NCBI GenBank assembly: GCA_000993535.1
Contig: LBWG01000005.1
Span: 1 to 48,433 of the forward strand
Direction of reading: 5' to 3'
DNA: 48,433 nt
Source of the DNA: Candidatus Uhrbacteria bacterium GW2011_GWF2_39_13
GTDB lineage: Bacteria > Patescibacteriota > Patescibacteriia > UBA9934 > GWF2-40-263
This document shows, piece after piece, positions 28,397 to 37,034 of this stretch. How positions within the stretch are numbered: the stretch's first letter is position 1; the number at the start of each line of letters is the position of its first letter. Both the position numbers and the translations under genes were made by a program. Under the pieces are notes generated by a model. It was not told where the DNA came from and searched no databases. It saw only the letters and a list, made by a program, of their open reading frames with translations.

Positions 28397-29902
28397 TTAT
28401 TTCTTGAATGTTTTATTAAATTCTTCAATTACATTTTTCAAGTCTGATTCAATCGTTTCGGTAATAGCCTTTTCGTTTTGTAATGACTCCAACACTTGTG
28501 CCCCTGAAGATCGAAGATAGTTTAAAAATGAATGTTCCCAATCGACAATATCTTCCACAGCTACTTGATCAAGGTATCCATTGATCGCAGCAAACAAAAT
28601 AGCGACCTGTTCTTCAAAAGGAAGAGGGTGATATTGAGGCTGCTTTAAAAGTTCTGTGAGACGACGACCTCGTTCAATTTGTTTGCGTGTTCCTTCATCT
28701 AAATCAGTGGCAAATTGAGCAAATGCTTCGAGTTCTCTAAATTGAGCGAGCTCTAAACGCAATTTTCCTGCCACTTTTTTCATGGCCTTTGTTTGTGCTG
28801 CTGATCCAACACGTGAAACAGAAAGTCCTACGTTGAGAGCCGGACGAATTCCTCGATAGAACAAATCAGTTTCAAGATAGATCTGACCATCCGTAATAGA
28901 AATCACGTTTGTTGGAATATAAGCGGACACGTCTCCTGCTTGAGTTTCAATAATAGGGAGAGCTGTGAGTGAACCTCCTCCATTTTCTTCATTTAAACGT
29001 GCTGCACGCTCAAGTAAACGTGAATGCAGATAAAAAACATCTCCTGGATAAGCTTCACGTCCTGGTGGTCGACGAAGCAGAAGGGAAATTTCTCGATAGG
29101 CCCAGGCTTGTTTTGAAAGATCATCATAAATAACCAGAGCATCCTCGCCCTTGGCCATAAAATATTCACCGATCGTACATCCAGTAAACGGGGCAATATA
29201 AGATAAAGCGGCTGGATCAGAGGCTCCAGCTACCACCACGGTGGTGTATTCCATTGCCCCTGCTTGTTCAAGTCGAGCAACAATTTTTGCAATTTTTGAT
29301 TCTTTTTGACCAATCGCCACGTAAATACATTTTACATTCTGTCCTTTTTGATTGATGATCGTATCAATCGCAATCGCTGTTTTTCCTGTCTGGCGATCTC
29401 CAATGATCAGTTCACGCTGACCCCGACCCACAGGAATCATGGAATCAATAGCCTTGATTCCTGTTTGGAGAGGAACACCTACGGATTTACGTGTCATGAC
29501 TCCTGGAGCTATTTTTTCAATAGGAAAAAATGTCCCGGCATTCAATTTCCCTTTTCCATCAATGGGCATTCCAAGCGGATCAACCACTCGACCTAAAATA
29601 TCATCCGAAATAGGAACGGATAAAATTCGTCCCGTTGTTTTTACGGTATCACCTTCTTTAATGTGTGAAGCATTCCCTAAAATAATCGCTCCTACACCAT
29701 TTTCCTCAAGATTCAATGCCACTCCATACGTACCTCCAGAAAATTCAAGCATTTCAGAGGCTTTTGCTTGTAAAAGCCCTGTCATACGAGCCGTCCCATC
29801 TCCGACTGATACAACGGTTCCTACTTCTTCTTGTTTTACTTCTGTGTGATATTGATCGAGTGCCTTTTTAAGCGAGTCAATAATGTCTGTTTTTGTTGCC
29901 AT
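28397..29902 (-). CDS. atpA: ATP synthase F1 subunit alpha
   Basis: 501 aa non-catalytic nucleotide-binding subunit with Walker [11 protein letters not shown] and the signature [17 protein letters not shown]-type segment (here [17 protein letters not shown]). Length is standard. It lies 8 bp after atpH. Confidence 0.98.
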   Translation of the reverse strand: MATKTDIIDSLKKALDQYHTEVKQEEVGTVVSVGDGTARMTGLLQAKASEMLEFSGGTYGVALNLEENGVGAIILGNASHIKEGDTVKTTGRILSVPISDDILGRVVDPLGMPIDGKGKLNAGTFFPIEKIAPGVMTRKSVGVPLQTGIKAIDSMIPVGRGQRELIIGDRQTGKTAIAIDTIINQKGQNVKCIYVAIGQKESKIAKIVARLEQAGAMEYTTVVVAGASDPAALSYIAPFTGCTIGEYFMAKGEDALVIYDDLSKQAWAYREISLLLRRPPGREAYPGDVFYLHSRLLERAARLNEENGGGSLTALPIIETQAGDVSAYIPTNVISITDGQIYLETDLFYRGIRPALNVGLSVSRVGSAAQTKAMKKVAGKLRLELAQFRELEAFAQFATDLDEGTRKQIERGRRLTELLKQPQYHPLPFEEQVAILFAAINGYLDQVAVEDIVDWEHSFLNYLRSSGAQVLESLQNEKAITETIESDLKNVIEEFNKTFKK

Positions 29903-29910
29903 ACATTCAT

Positions 29911-30297
29911 TTATGCGTTCCTAAGTATGTGAGCAAGTTGTAAAAGATGTCCTTGAATTGATCCGTCAATTATTGTTTCATCGACCCGAAGACGAGCTCC
30001 TCCAATCAGTTCAGGTCTTACTTCTTCTTTTAATTGCGCTCCTTGAGAGAGTGCTTGGAGTTTTTTACGCAAATTTTCTGAAAGAAAATGGGAAGTTTCA
30101 ATCGTGATAGTTGCAGCTCCATATTTCTTTATCCAAACCTGTTCAATAGCCTGGATCAATCCATTTAATCGATGAAGTTCATTTCTGGAAGCAAGTAAAT
30201 CAATAACAGCTTTGGTTGTTTGTTCAAGATTTTTGTTTGAAGCTCCTTCTAAAGTTTCAACTAATGTCCAAGCAAGTTGTGTTTCAGATAATTTCAT
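29911..30297 (-). CDS. atpH: ATP synthase F1 subunit delta, short form
   Basis: 128 aa, against about 175-180 in most bacteria. The conserved C-terminal [16 protein letters not shown] is present, but the N-terminal helical domain that holds the tops of the alpha subunits looks reduced. It sits between atpF and atpA as expected, 5 bp after atpF. A short peripheral-stalk subunit fits a reduced genome. Confidence 0.85.
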   Translation of the reverse strand: MKLSETQLAWTLVETLEGASNKNLEQTTKAVIDLLASRNELHRLNGLIQAIEQVWIKKYGAATITIETSHFLSENLRKKLQALSQGAQLKEEVRPELIGGARLRVDETIIDGSIQGHLLQLAHILRNA

Positions 30298-30302
30298 AGA
30301 TC

Positions 30303-30878
30303 TTACTGACTCATTGAATCGACAACCTGTTCAGCTAATTTTTGTGATTTTTTTTCATCAATAGCTTCAGAAAGAATTTTACGACTTGCTTCAACAGCAA
30401 TCAAAGCGATTTCTTCACGAGATTCTCGAATCATTTGCTCTTTTTCTCGTTGAAGTTGAAGCTTGCCTTGCATAACAACATCTTTAATTTCTTCTTTTGT
30501 TTTTTCAAGAAGAGCATTTTTTTGCTGTTGAGCATCTGAGTGAGCATTTTCTAAAATAATCGCAGCCTCGGTTTTGGCTTTTCTCATTAGTTCCCCCTGT
30601 TCTTTTTCAAGAGAAGAAATACGCTTCTCAATTTCTTCAGCTTGTTTCACGCCTTTTGTAATCTTTTTCTCACGCTCCTCAAGGAGCTTAACAATAGGGG
30701 TATAAACCCATTTCCAAAGAACAAGCACAACAATAGTAAAATTGATCAGTTGGGCGATAAAAATCTTTAGATTGATCCCCAATGTACCAATTCCACCAGA
30801 ACTTTCTGTGACATGAGCCACCTCTTGTGCCGCTTGAGCGACTTGTTGAATTTCTTGAGACATAGATAGTTTTCCCAA
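30303..30878 (-). CDS. atpF: ATP synthase F0 subunit b
   Basis: 191 aa. One membrane helix (about 34-55, LINFTIVVLVLWKWVYTPIV) is followed by a long charged coiled coil that forms the peripheral stalk. An alternative start at 30863 would drop five residues. The gap to atpE holds a large inverted repeat. Confidence 0.93.
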   Translation of the reverse strand: MGKLSMSQEIQQVAQAAQEVAHVTESSGGIGTLGINLKIFIAQLINFTIVVLVLWKWVYTPIVKLLEEREKKITKGVKQAEEIEKRISSLEKEQGELMRKAKTEAAIILENAHSDAQQQKNALLEKTKEEIKDVVMQGKLQLQREKEQMIRESREEIALIAVEASRKILSEAIDEKKSQKLAEQVVDSMSQ

Positions 30879-30892
30879 CCGACCATCTCAAT

Positions 30893-31024
30893 GCTTTGAA
30901 TTACGAAACTCGCGATCTTTGCGTTCACGGGCACCCGTTCTACCCACTCTCCCTACCTTTAAGTAGGGTTCGCTGGTAGAACAGCCCGTTCACGCAAATC
31001 TCATCGAGTTTCGTAATTCAAAGC
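30893..31024. repeat. 132-bp nested inverted repeat between atpE and atpF
   Basis: Perfect 20-bp outer arms (30893-30912 and 31005-31024) enclose a second imperfect pair (tttgcgt..acgggc) and inner stems gttctacc/ggtagaac and ccctac/gtaggg. No protein is encoded. In the mRNA it would form one long branched hairpin between the c and b subunit genes. It may be a partial terminator, an RNA processing or stability element, or an inserted miniature element. Confidence 0.9.
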
Positions 31025-31059
31025 TCAATGTCAATTAAGATGATGAGGTCGGGACTCGT

Positions 31060-31278
31060 CTAGAGGGTAAATACAACGACGAGTGAATAAATAGCGATCG
31101 CTTCAGCAAACGCCATACCAAGAAGCATCGGAACGAAAAGTTTTCCTGCTGCTTCTGGATTTCGTCCAATAGCTTCCATAGCCTTGAATCCAAGAAGTCC
31201 AATAGCAAGGGCTGGAGCAATACCTCCAAGTGCCATTGTTAATCCTTTCGTCAAGGTTATCATTGTAACTGCGTCCAT
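31060..31278 (-). CDS. atpE: ATP synthase F0 subunit c
   Basis: 72 aa, two membrane helices joined by the conserved RNPEA loop. The ion-binding glutamate is in AFAEAIAIY of helix 2. Helix 1 lacks the glutamine of sodium-type c subunits (PALAIG instead of PxxxQG), and the residues after the glutamate are A-I rather than S-T, so proton coupling is favoured. A start five codons later (31263) is possible. It is flanked by two structured intergenic segments. Confidence 0.96.
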   Translation of the reverse strand: MDAVTMITLTKGLTMALGGIAPALAIGLLGFKAMEAIGRNPEAAGKLFVPMLLGMAFAEAIAIYSLVVVFTL

Positions 31279-31336
31279 AGGATTGGTATAAAGAAACGCT
31301 CATTTTTCAGAGGTTCCATTTTATTAAATAGTACAA

Positions 31337-31393
31337 AAAATCTCTGCGTGATTCGCAGACCTCAATTTATTTTTGTAAATTGAGGTCTGCGAG
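31337..31393 (-). promoter_or_regulatory. Attenuator-like alternative hairpins between atpB and atpE
   Basis: A perfect 16-bp stem (31354-31369 with 31376-31391, 6-base loop) is followed on the minus strand by CGCAGA. That segment can pair with the TCTGCG of the stem's 3' arm to give a 6-bp hairpin ending in GATTTTTT. The two structures exclude each other, as in antiterminator/terminator pairs. Confidence 0.5.
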
Positions 31394-31399
31394 CAACCT

Positions 31400-32251
31400 C
31401 TATTGTGTGGTTGCAGGAGTAATTTCTTCTTGATGAGGAGAATGGGCTTCGGATTCATCATGACTATGATCTTGAGTTGCAACAGTGAGATAGGCAAGGG
31501 TAAGCATAGCAAACACGGTTGCTTGAATCGCTCCAACAAGAAGCTCTAAAAACATAAAAGGAATGGGAAGAAAATAGGCTAACAAACCAAGCATGACCGT
31601 GAGAAGAACTTCTCCAGCAAAAATATTTCCAAACAAACGTAATGAAAGCGATACAACCTTAGCCACTTCAGAAACAATTTCAATGAGACCAACACCAAAT
31701 TCTACAATAGCCACCACGACAGCCATAGGACCTTTTTTGAAAGATCGGAAAATACCACGGATATTGATAAATTTACTGATGTGAGATATGGGTCCTATGG
31801 CAAACATTGCCATGATGTGTGAGGCTAAAACGGCAAAAAGAGCGATAGCAAGCGTAAGATTTAAATCGCTAGCGGCCGGACGAAGCAATGGGATAAGCTC
31901 GACCTCACCTTCATGCATTTCCCAGATGCCGATAGATCCGGTTCCAGGGAATAATCCTATCCAGTTTGAAAATAAAATAAAAAGAAAAATGGTTCCAACA
32001 ATTGGTAAAAATTGTTTCGCACGTTTTTCATCCCCTGTAACCTTCTGTATTTCTTTCAACAGAAATTCAACGATTGCTTCAATCAAATTATGAATACCCT
32101 TTGGAACCAAACCAGATCTACGACGTGCAATAAAGGCGATAAAAACAAAAAACACGACAGCAATCCAACCATTAACCATGGAATTGGTAATGGGAATTGA
32201 ACCGACGTGAAAAAGAGATTCAGCCGCAGCAGGTGGGAGGAGCAATTCCAT
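31400..32251 (-). CDS. atpB: ATP synthase F0 subunit a
   Basis: 283 aa with about six membrane helices. The essential arginine lies in the SLSLRLFGNIFAGE segment of the penultimate conserved helix. A hydrophilic acidic and histidine-rich C-terminal tail (DHSHDESEAHSPHQEE) is unusual and could bind metal or be disordered. It lies 4 bp after the AtpZ/AtpI-like gene. Confidence 0.96.
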   Translation of the reverse strand: MELLLPPAAAESLFHVGSIPITNSMVNGWIAVVFFVFIAFIARRRSGLVPKGIHNLIEAIVEFLLKEIQKVTGDEKRAKQFLPIVGTIFLFILFSNWIGLFPGTGSIGIWEMHEGEVELIPLLRPAASDLNLTLAIALFAVLASHIMAMFAIGPISHISKFINIRGIFRSFKKGPMAVVVAIVEFGVGLIEIVSEVAKVVSLSLRLFGNIFAGEVLLTVMLGLLAYFLPIPFMFLELLVGAIQATVFAMLTLAYLTVATQDHSHDESEAHSPHQEEITPATTQ

Positions 32252-32255
32252 AAGA

Positions 32256-32522
32256 TTACTTATCGTTCAAATCATTCTTTATGACTGATTCGTACTGTTT
32301 TTTGTAAAATTTTGCCTTTTTTACAATCAATATTCCTGTTAAGACAAAAGCAATGACAAAAAAGATGATGAGGTAACGAGGTTCTGTACCCTGCTTTTGA
32401 TCAAGCCATTTTCCCAAAAGAGCTGCAAGAACAACAGGAACAGCAATGATACCACTAAAATCGGCAAAGATACGTCCGGCAAGTCGATAATACTTTGCAT
32501 CACTGTGGACAGATTTTTTCAT
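32256..32522 (-). CDS. AtpZ/AtpI-like assembly protein
   Basis: 88 aa with two membrane helices (about 22-42 and 50-70) and a basic C-terminus. Position as first gene of the ATP synthase operon, plus size and topology, match the AtpI/AtpZ group, which helps assemble the c-ring or transports magnesium. The promoter lies 12 bp before the ATG. Confidence 0.8.
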   Translation of the reverse strand: MKKSVHSDAKYYRLAGRIFADFSGIIAVPVVLAALLGKWLDQKQGTEPRYLIIFFVIAFVLTGILIVKKAKFYKKQYESVIKNDLNDK

Positions 32523-32534
32523 AAAGGCGACCCT

Positions 32535-32563
32535 AGTGTACGGGAAAAAACTGCCAAGGTCAA
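32535..32563 (-). promoter_or_regulatory. ATP synthase operon promoter
   Basis: Minus strand TTGACC (32558-32563), 17 bp, TACACT (32535-32540). The -10 box ends 12 bp before the ATG, so the leader is only about 6 nt. Confidence 0.7.
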
Positions 32564-32639
32564 TACAACATTAAATTTTTGTCCCCACGACGAACGGAAT
32601 CGTATAGTCTGTGTTAAGTGATGTATTTTTTTCTCCAGT

Positions 32640-33419
32640 TTATTGAGGATCATTTTTCCAGTCTCTATGTTCAGATGTTCCCGCCTCATAGGTAAAGGTT
32701 AAATTCCTTTCATTGATGGCGACTATAATGACACGTGTTTTTGCTTTCAATACTTCATACCACAAGTTATCTGCAAACTCTATGTCTCTTTTTGAAAGCC
32801 CACCTATTGTTACTAAACCATCCTTTGGCTCTTCATCTTTAGGAATGGTGAATTTAGAATACTCATCAAAGTGATTATGGACGATGTAAACAGTTTCTGG
32901 GGCGGCCGAAACAATATCCAAATTTCCGATTACTAAATCAATACTTTCTTGAATTACTTCAGTGCCACTACCGACAGCAGCATCGCTATTGGTAATCTGG
33001 CCACCGTTAACTAGTGATATTTGTAGAACTTCAACAAATTTTCCTCCGCCGATTTTTGCTGCTGTTGCAAGGAATTGTCTTTCGGCGTCATTTGCCCATC
33101 TTACAGATTCTCTCCATTTCCTATCCCAAACTTTCTTCTGATGCGTTTTGTTTCGTTCAACAATTCCGTGGGTTTTTAGAAACTCTGCCAAAGGAATCCT
33201 CTTTCGGTCACCCCACTCTTTTTCACTATATTCTACCCAATGCTGTCGATGCATTTCTAACTCTTGATCATCTCTGGCTATAGCCTCTTGTAACTCTTGG
33301 TCGCCATCAATGATTTTTTGGAGCTTACTCGCTGTTTTAGCATCTATAGTTGAGGCTTCTGGAGGCGGGAACATATCTCTTTGAGGTTCGTCTCCGTTAT
33401 ACTTAAGTTTTTCACTCAT
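32640..33419 (-). CDS. JAB/MPN-like (RadC-related) protein with insertion
   Basis: 259 aa from the ATG at 33419, just after the tatD stop; a start at 33512 would overlap tatD heavily. The C-terminal domain has VYIVHNH (H181, H183) and LSKRD (S209, D212), the JAMM metal ligands of RadC and MPN+ peptidases, but 25 residues separate the histidines from the serine instead of the usual seven. The N-terminal half is charged and helical without a recognised domain. It is probably a metal-dependent isopeptidase or nuclease-associated protein; no partner ubiquitin-like gene is seen nearby. Confidence 0.6.
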   Translation of the reverse strand: MSEKLKYNGDEPQRDMFPPPEASTIDAKTASKLQKIIDGDQELQEAIARDDQELEMHRQHWVEYSEKEWGDRKRIPLAEFLKTHGIVERNKTHQKKVWDRKWRESVRWANDAERQFLATAAKIGGGKFVEVLQISLVNGGQITNSDAAVGSGTEVIQESIDLVIGNLDIVSAAPETVYIVHNHFDEYSKFTIPKDEEPKDGLVTIGGLSKRDIEFADNLWYEVLKAKTRVIIVAINERNLTFTYEAGTSEHRDWKNDPQ

Positions 33420-33438
33420 AATCCCATAAAATAATAAA

Positions 33439-34296
33439 TCAAATTTCCAAACCAAAAACTTGTTTTGTATTTTCAAACGTTTGACCAGCGACCTGTTCAA
33501 GCGATATCCCATGAAGATCTGCGAGTTTTTGGGCTACGTATTTTACACGCCAGGGTTCATTACGAACTCCTCGATCTGGAACAGGGGTGAGATAAGGAGA
33601 ATCTGTTTCCACTAGTAATTTTTGGAGTGGCAAAGCTTTGGCCACCTTTTGAAGTTCTTTTGAAAAAGTGAGGATACCGCTAAAGGAAATAAAAAAACCT
33701 TGTTCTAAAAAGGATTGAGCTTCTTGAATGGTTCCAGTAAAGCAATGAATGACTCCGCGACGAGTCAGTTTACCCGCCGCAAGATATTCTCCAATAAGTT
33801 TGGCTTGTTGCACATAGGCATCTCGATAATGAATAATCACGGGAAGATTCGCTTCTGTGGCAAGATCAAAATGAGCTCTTACGGTTTGCTCTTGCATTTG
33901 TATTACTATCTGGCGATCAACACCTTCTGGAATACGATAATAATCGAGTCCTGTTTCTCCTAAAGCAACACACTTTGGATGTTGAACCAACTTTCGGTAA
34001 TACTCCATGTCAAAAGATTCACATCGTGTTTTGATTTGAAGAGTCATTTGTTGTTCTGGAGGAAGTTCATCATTATCCCAGAATGTTTGTTCAACCGTAT
34101 GATTAGGATGCAATCCTACACTCGCCCACATACCTTGATAACGCTGTGCAACCTCTAGACCAGCACGTGAAGTGTCCCTTTGCGTACCAACCGTAATCAT
34201 AAAGGTTCCTTGCTCCAAGGTCCGTTGAATCACTTCATCCATATCCTCTTTATACGCATTAAAGTGGACATGGCAGTGGGAATCAATGAATCTCAT
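33439..34296 (-). CDS. tatD: TatD-family metal-dependent DNase
   Basis: 285 aa TIM-barrel hydrolase. Metal ligands are visible in DSHCHVHF (first HxH), ALGETGLDYYR (bridging glutamate), VIIHYRDA, VIHCFTG and ETDSPYL. Family members trim 3' ends of DNA or act as tRNA or D-amino-acid hydrolases. It follows cvpA by 1 bp. Confidence 0.95.
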   Translation of the reverse strand: MRFIDSHCHVHFNAYKEDMDEVIQRTLEQGTFMITVGTQRDTSRAGLEVAQRYQGMWASVGLHPNHTVEQTFWDNDELPPEQQMTLQIKTRCESFDMEYYRKLVQHPKCVALGETGLDYYRIPEGVDRQIVIQMQEQTVRAHFDLATEANLPVIIHYRDAYVQQAKLIGEYLAAGKLTRRGVIHCFTGTIQEAQSFLEQGFFISFSGILTFSKELQKVAKALPLQKLLVETDSPYLTPVPDRGVRNEPWRVKYVAQKLADLHGISLEQVAGQTFENTKQVFGLEI

Positions 34297-34297
34297 A

Positions 34298-34855
34298 TTA
34301 AGGCGTGGCGGTTACAGGAGGAGTAAGTGTGCCGGCTGTTGAGTCTGCAGCAGATTCAACCGCTTGTCTTGCATATTCAGGGAAGAATACTTGCAACGTG
34401 GTCATTGTGACTATGAGAAAATTCGCCACACGCGATGTTTCCAACACGTCGCGCAAAGTGTCGTCTGGAAGAACTTGCATAGCATAAAAAAGAACAACGC
34501 CCACCACGATCACTCCCTCAATGAATCCAAACAATGCTCCCAAGACACGATCAAAAGAACGCAGAAATGGAATCCATGAAAAAAAATGGAAAAATTTTGA
34601 TAAAAACCAAAAGACCAAGCCGATAATCCGGGTAATGAGAAAAAAGATGAGAATAAAAAGAATAATCTTTGCCGCTGTGCCGCCTCCAAACAAAAACCCG
34701 AACGTTGAAAACGCCGGGTCTATAAGTCTTGAGGCAAAAATAATTCCTACGATGGTTCCGATCATGGAACCAAGGGTGTGAAACAAGCCGAAAAAAAATC
34801 CAAAAAATACGAACGCCGCAACGATCACGATAAGAAAGATATCAATGAAACCCAT
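34298..34855 (-). CDS. CvpA-family membrane protein
   Basis: 185 aa with about four membrane helices; the GFIDIFLIVIVAAFVFFGFFFG start and the SFDRVLGALFGFIEG motif are CvpA hallmarks. The family was named for colicin V production, but its general role is envelope-related and unclear. A T/P-rich C-terminal tail follows the last helix. It lies between metG and tatD. Confidence 0.88.
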   Translation of the reverse strand: MGFIDIFLIVIVAAFVFFGFFFGLFHTLGSMIGTIVGIIFASRLIDPAFSTFGFLFGGGTAAKIILFILIFFLITRIIGLVFWFLSKFFHFFSWIPFLRSFDRVLGALFGFIEGVIVVGVVLFYAMQVLPDDTLRDVLETSRVANFLIVTMTTLQVFFPEYARQAVESAADSTAGTLTPPVTATP

Positions 34856-34877
34856 AATATTTTAAAAGTGAGTCAAA

Positions 34878-34921
34878 CCCCTTCGACTTCGCTCCAGTGG
34901 GTCGCTACGCTCAGGGAATAT
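34878..34921 (+). repeat. Dispersed palindromic repeat, copy 2
   Basis: ccccttcgact ... gctcagggaatat. Its right end encodes the last residues and the stop codon of metG: on the minus strand ATATTCCCTGA gives the final I-P-stop. Confidence 0.9.
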
Positions 34922-36353
34922 TTCGTTCGTCTCTGCGAGGGAATAAAGCTTCCCCTGTTTGAACTATCGTACCATATCGTCGCAAAATTTCTTGTGATGT
35001 CTGTGGAAGAATGGGCTCCAGAGCTCGACCAATAAATCGAATTTGCTCACACACTTTTGAAAGAACAAGTTCTGCCGCCGCTTTATCTTCTTTCACCAAC
35101 TTGAAGGGGGCTTTACGATCAATCTCTTCGTTTGCTTGATCTACGACTTCAAAAACCTGATCTATATACATTCTAAAATCATACTGTTTCAAAGCTCCTT
35201 CAAGAACCTTTTCGCGACCTGACCAATCAATAGAAACGACAACAAGCTTTCCTTCAAAATATTTTTGTGCCATGGCTGCTACACGACTAACGAGGTTCCC
35301 CAAACGATTTGCAAGCTCGGTATAGCGCTGTTCCATTCGTTCGCGAGAAAAATCTCCATCATCGTGAGAAGGAATTTCACGAAGCAAATAATAACGCAAC
35401 GCATCCGTTCCATATTCTTCAACCATCTCGAATGGATCAACAACGTTTCCAAGACTCTTACTCATTTTTTGTCCGCTGGAGGTAATAAATCCGTGAATAA
35501 AAATTTGTTTCGATGATTCAATTCCGGCAGAGATCAACATCGCCTGCCACATGGCGGATTGCTGCCTGAGATTATCTTTTCCAGCGACTTGAACACCCGG
35601 CCAAAAATTCTTAAAGGAACTATTCTCATCAGGCCATCCAAGCGTTGAAATATAATTGACGAGCGCATCAAACCAAACGTACATCACGTGTTCTTCATCA
35701 TTTGGAACAGGCACTCCCCAGGGCATCTTTGCTTTAATACGAGAAACAGAAAAATCTTTAAGCCCTCCTTCCACAAACGTTTTGATTTCTTTCAGACGAT
35801 TCTCTGGGACAACAAAATCTGGACGTTGCCCATAAAGTTCTAATAACTGTTGTTGATAATGTGAAAAACGAAAAAAATAATTTTCTTCATCTACCAGTTG
35901 GAGTTCAAGGTTTGGATGAACAGAACAATGATCATCCACAAGCTCTGAATCTGTTTTTTCTAATTCACATCCAACACAATACTTCACCTGGTAGCGTGCT
36001 TTGTAGATATCTCCCTTTTCAAGACAACGTAACCAAAATGTTTGAGCCGCTTGCTTATGTGCAGGATCGCTTGTTTGAATAAAATGTGTGTAGCTTAAAT
36101 TGAGTGCTTGTTTAAGGGCATCGAATTTACGAGCATACTCATCAACATAGACCTTTGGTTCCTTTCCTTCTTTTAAGGCCTTTTCGTAAATTTTTTGTCC
36201 ATGCTCATCAGTGCCTGTGTTGAAAATAACCTCATACCCACAGAATCGATAAAACCGAGCAAGGACGTCTGCTTGAATTATTTCCAAAGCAAATCCTATA
36301 TGAGGTTTTGCGTTTACGTAGGGCAAAGTCGTTGTGATGTAATACGGTTTCAT
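34911..36353 (-). CDS. metG: Methionyl-tRNA synthetase
   Basis: 480 aa class I synthetase, short form without the C-terminal tRNA-binding domain. The HIGH motif is HIGF after PYVNAKP, and KMSKS is exact (GQKMSKSLGN). A zinc knuckle YCVGCE is present. The last codons and the stop come from a dispersed repeat, so the original C-terminus may have been replaced. It overlaps rsmI by 4 bp. Confidence 0.96.
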   Translation of the reverse strand: MKPYYITTTLPYVNAKPHIGFALEIIQADVLARFYRFCGYEVIFNTGTDEHGQKIYEKALKEGKEPKVYVDEYARKFDALKQALNLSYTHFIQTSDPAHKQAAQTFWLRCLEKGDIYKARYQVKYCVGCELEKTDSELVDDHCSVHPNLELQLVDEENYFFRFSHYQQQLLELYGQRPDFVVPENRLKEIKTFVEGGLKDFSVSRIKAKMPWGVPVPNDEEHVMYVWFDALVNYISTLGWPDENSSFKNFWPGVQVAGKDNLRQQSAMWQAMLISAGIESSKQIFIHGFITSSGQKMSKSLGNVVDPFEMVEEYGTDALRYYLLREIPSHDDGDFSRERMEQRYTELANRLGNLVSRVAAMAQKYFEGKLVVVSIDWSGREKVLEGALKQYDFRMYIDQVFEVVDQANEEIDRKAPFKLVKEDKAAAELVLSKVCEQIRFIGRALEPILPQTSQEILRRYGTIVQTGEALFPRRDERNIP

Positions 36354-37024
36354 AATGGAGAAAAAACAAGAACAAATTCACCTTTGATACTAGTTGATTG
36401 AAGCTTTACTGTCACCTCTTGCGCAGAGCCTCGATAAATCGTTTCGTACATCTTTGTCAATTCCCGACAAACAATGAGATGACGCTCTGGCGTGCGTTTA
36501 TGGATTTCATCAAGCGTCTTGAGAATACGATGGGTGCTTTCATAGATCACAACCGTAGAAGACATTTGAGTCAGGTGATCAAAGAATGTTTGCCGTCCTT
36601 TCTTATGAGGAGGAAAACCAAGAAATGTAAATTCGTCCGCAGAAACGCCGGCAATGGAAAGCGCGGCGATAAGAGCTGAGGGTCCTGGAATGGGTGTAAT
36701 GGTTAAGTTGTCTCCAAAATGTGCGAGAAGTTCTTCAACCAATTTTCCTCCTGGATCAGAAATAGCTGGAGTTCCAGCATCGGTCACAAGAGCTAAATCT
36801 TTCTGCTCCTCTAACAACTCAATAATTTTTTGTGTTTTAAATTGTCCCGAGTGTTGATGGTAAGACAAAAGAGGGACGTGGATTCCATAAACAGATAACA
36901 ACTTCCCTGTGACACGCGTATCTTCACATAAAATCGTTTGAACACAAGAAAGCGTTTTTTTTGCACGTTCACTCAAATCGGAAAGATTCCCAATAGGGGT
37001 TGCCACAACAAATAACGTAGCCAT
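36350..37024 (-). CDS. rsmI: 16S rRNA 2'-O-methyltransferase RsmI, truncated form
   Basis: 224 aa from the ATG at 37024; the family N-terminus LFVVATPIGNLSDLS begins right there, so longer starts are ruled out. SAM-binding segments LVTDAGTPAISDPG and IPGPSALIAALSIAG are present. E. coli RsmI has about 286 aa; here the protein stops at KGEFVLVFSPL, so the C-terminal winged-helix-like domain is absent. It methylates the ribose of C1402 in the decoding centre. Confidence 0.93.
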   Translation of the reverse strand: MATLFVVATPIGNLSDLSERAKKTLSCVQTILCEDTRVTGKLLSVYGIHVPLLSYHQHSGQFKTQKIIELLEEQKDLALVTDAGTPAISDPGGKLVEELLAHFGDNLTITPIPGPSALIAALSIAGVSADEFTFLGFPPHKKGRQTFFDHLTQMSSTVVIYESTHRILKTLDEIHKRTPERHLIVCRELTKMYETIYRGSAQEVTVKLQSTSIKGEFVLVFSPL

Positions 37025-37034
37025 AAATCTCTTA

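Noticed and set aside
31060-31278. Sodium-type ATP synthase c subunit
   Set aside because: The glutamine in helix 1 and the S/T next to the glutamate, typical of sodium-binding rotors, are missing.
32640-33512. Longer start for the JAB/MPN-like gene at 33512
   Set aside because: It would overlap the tatD coding region by 74 bp; the ATG at 33419 lies just after the tatD stop.
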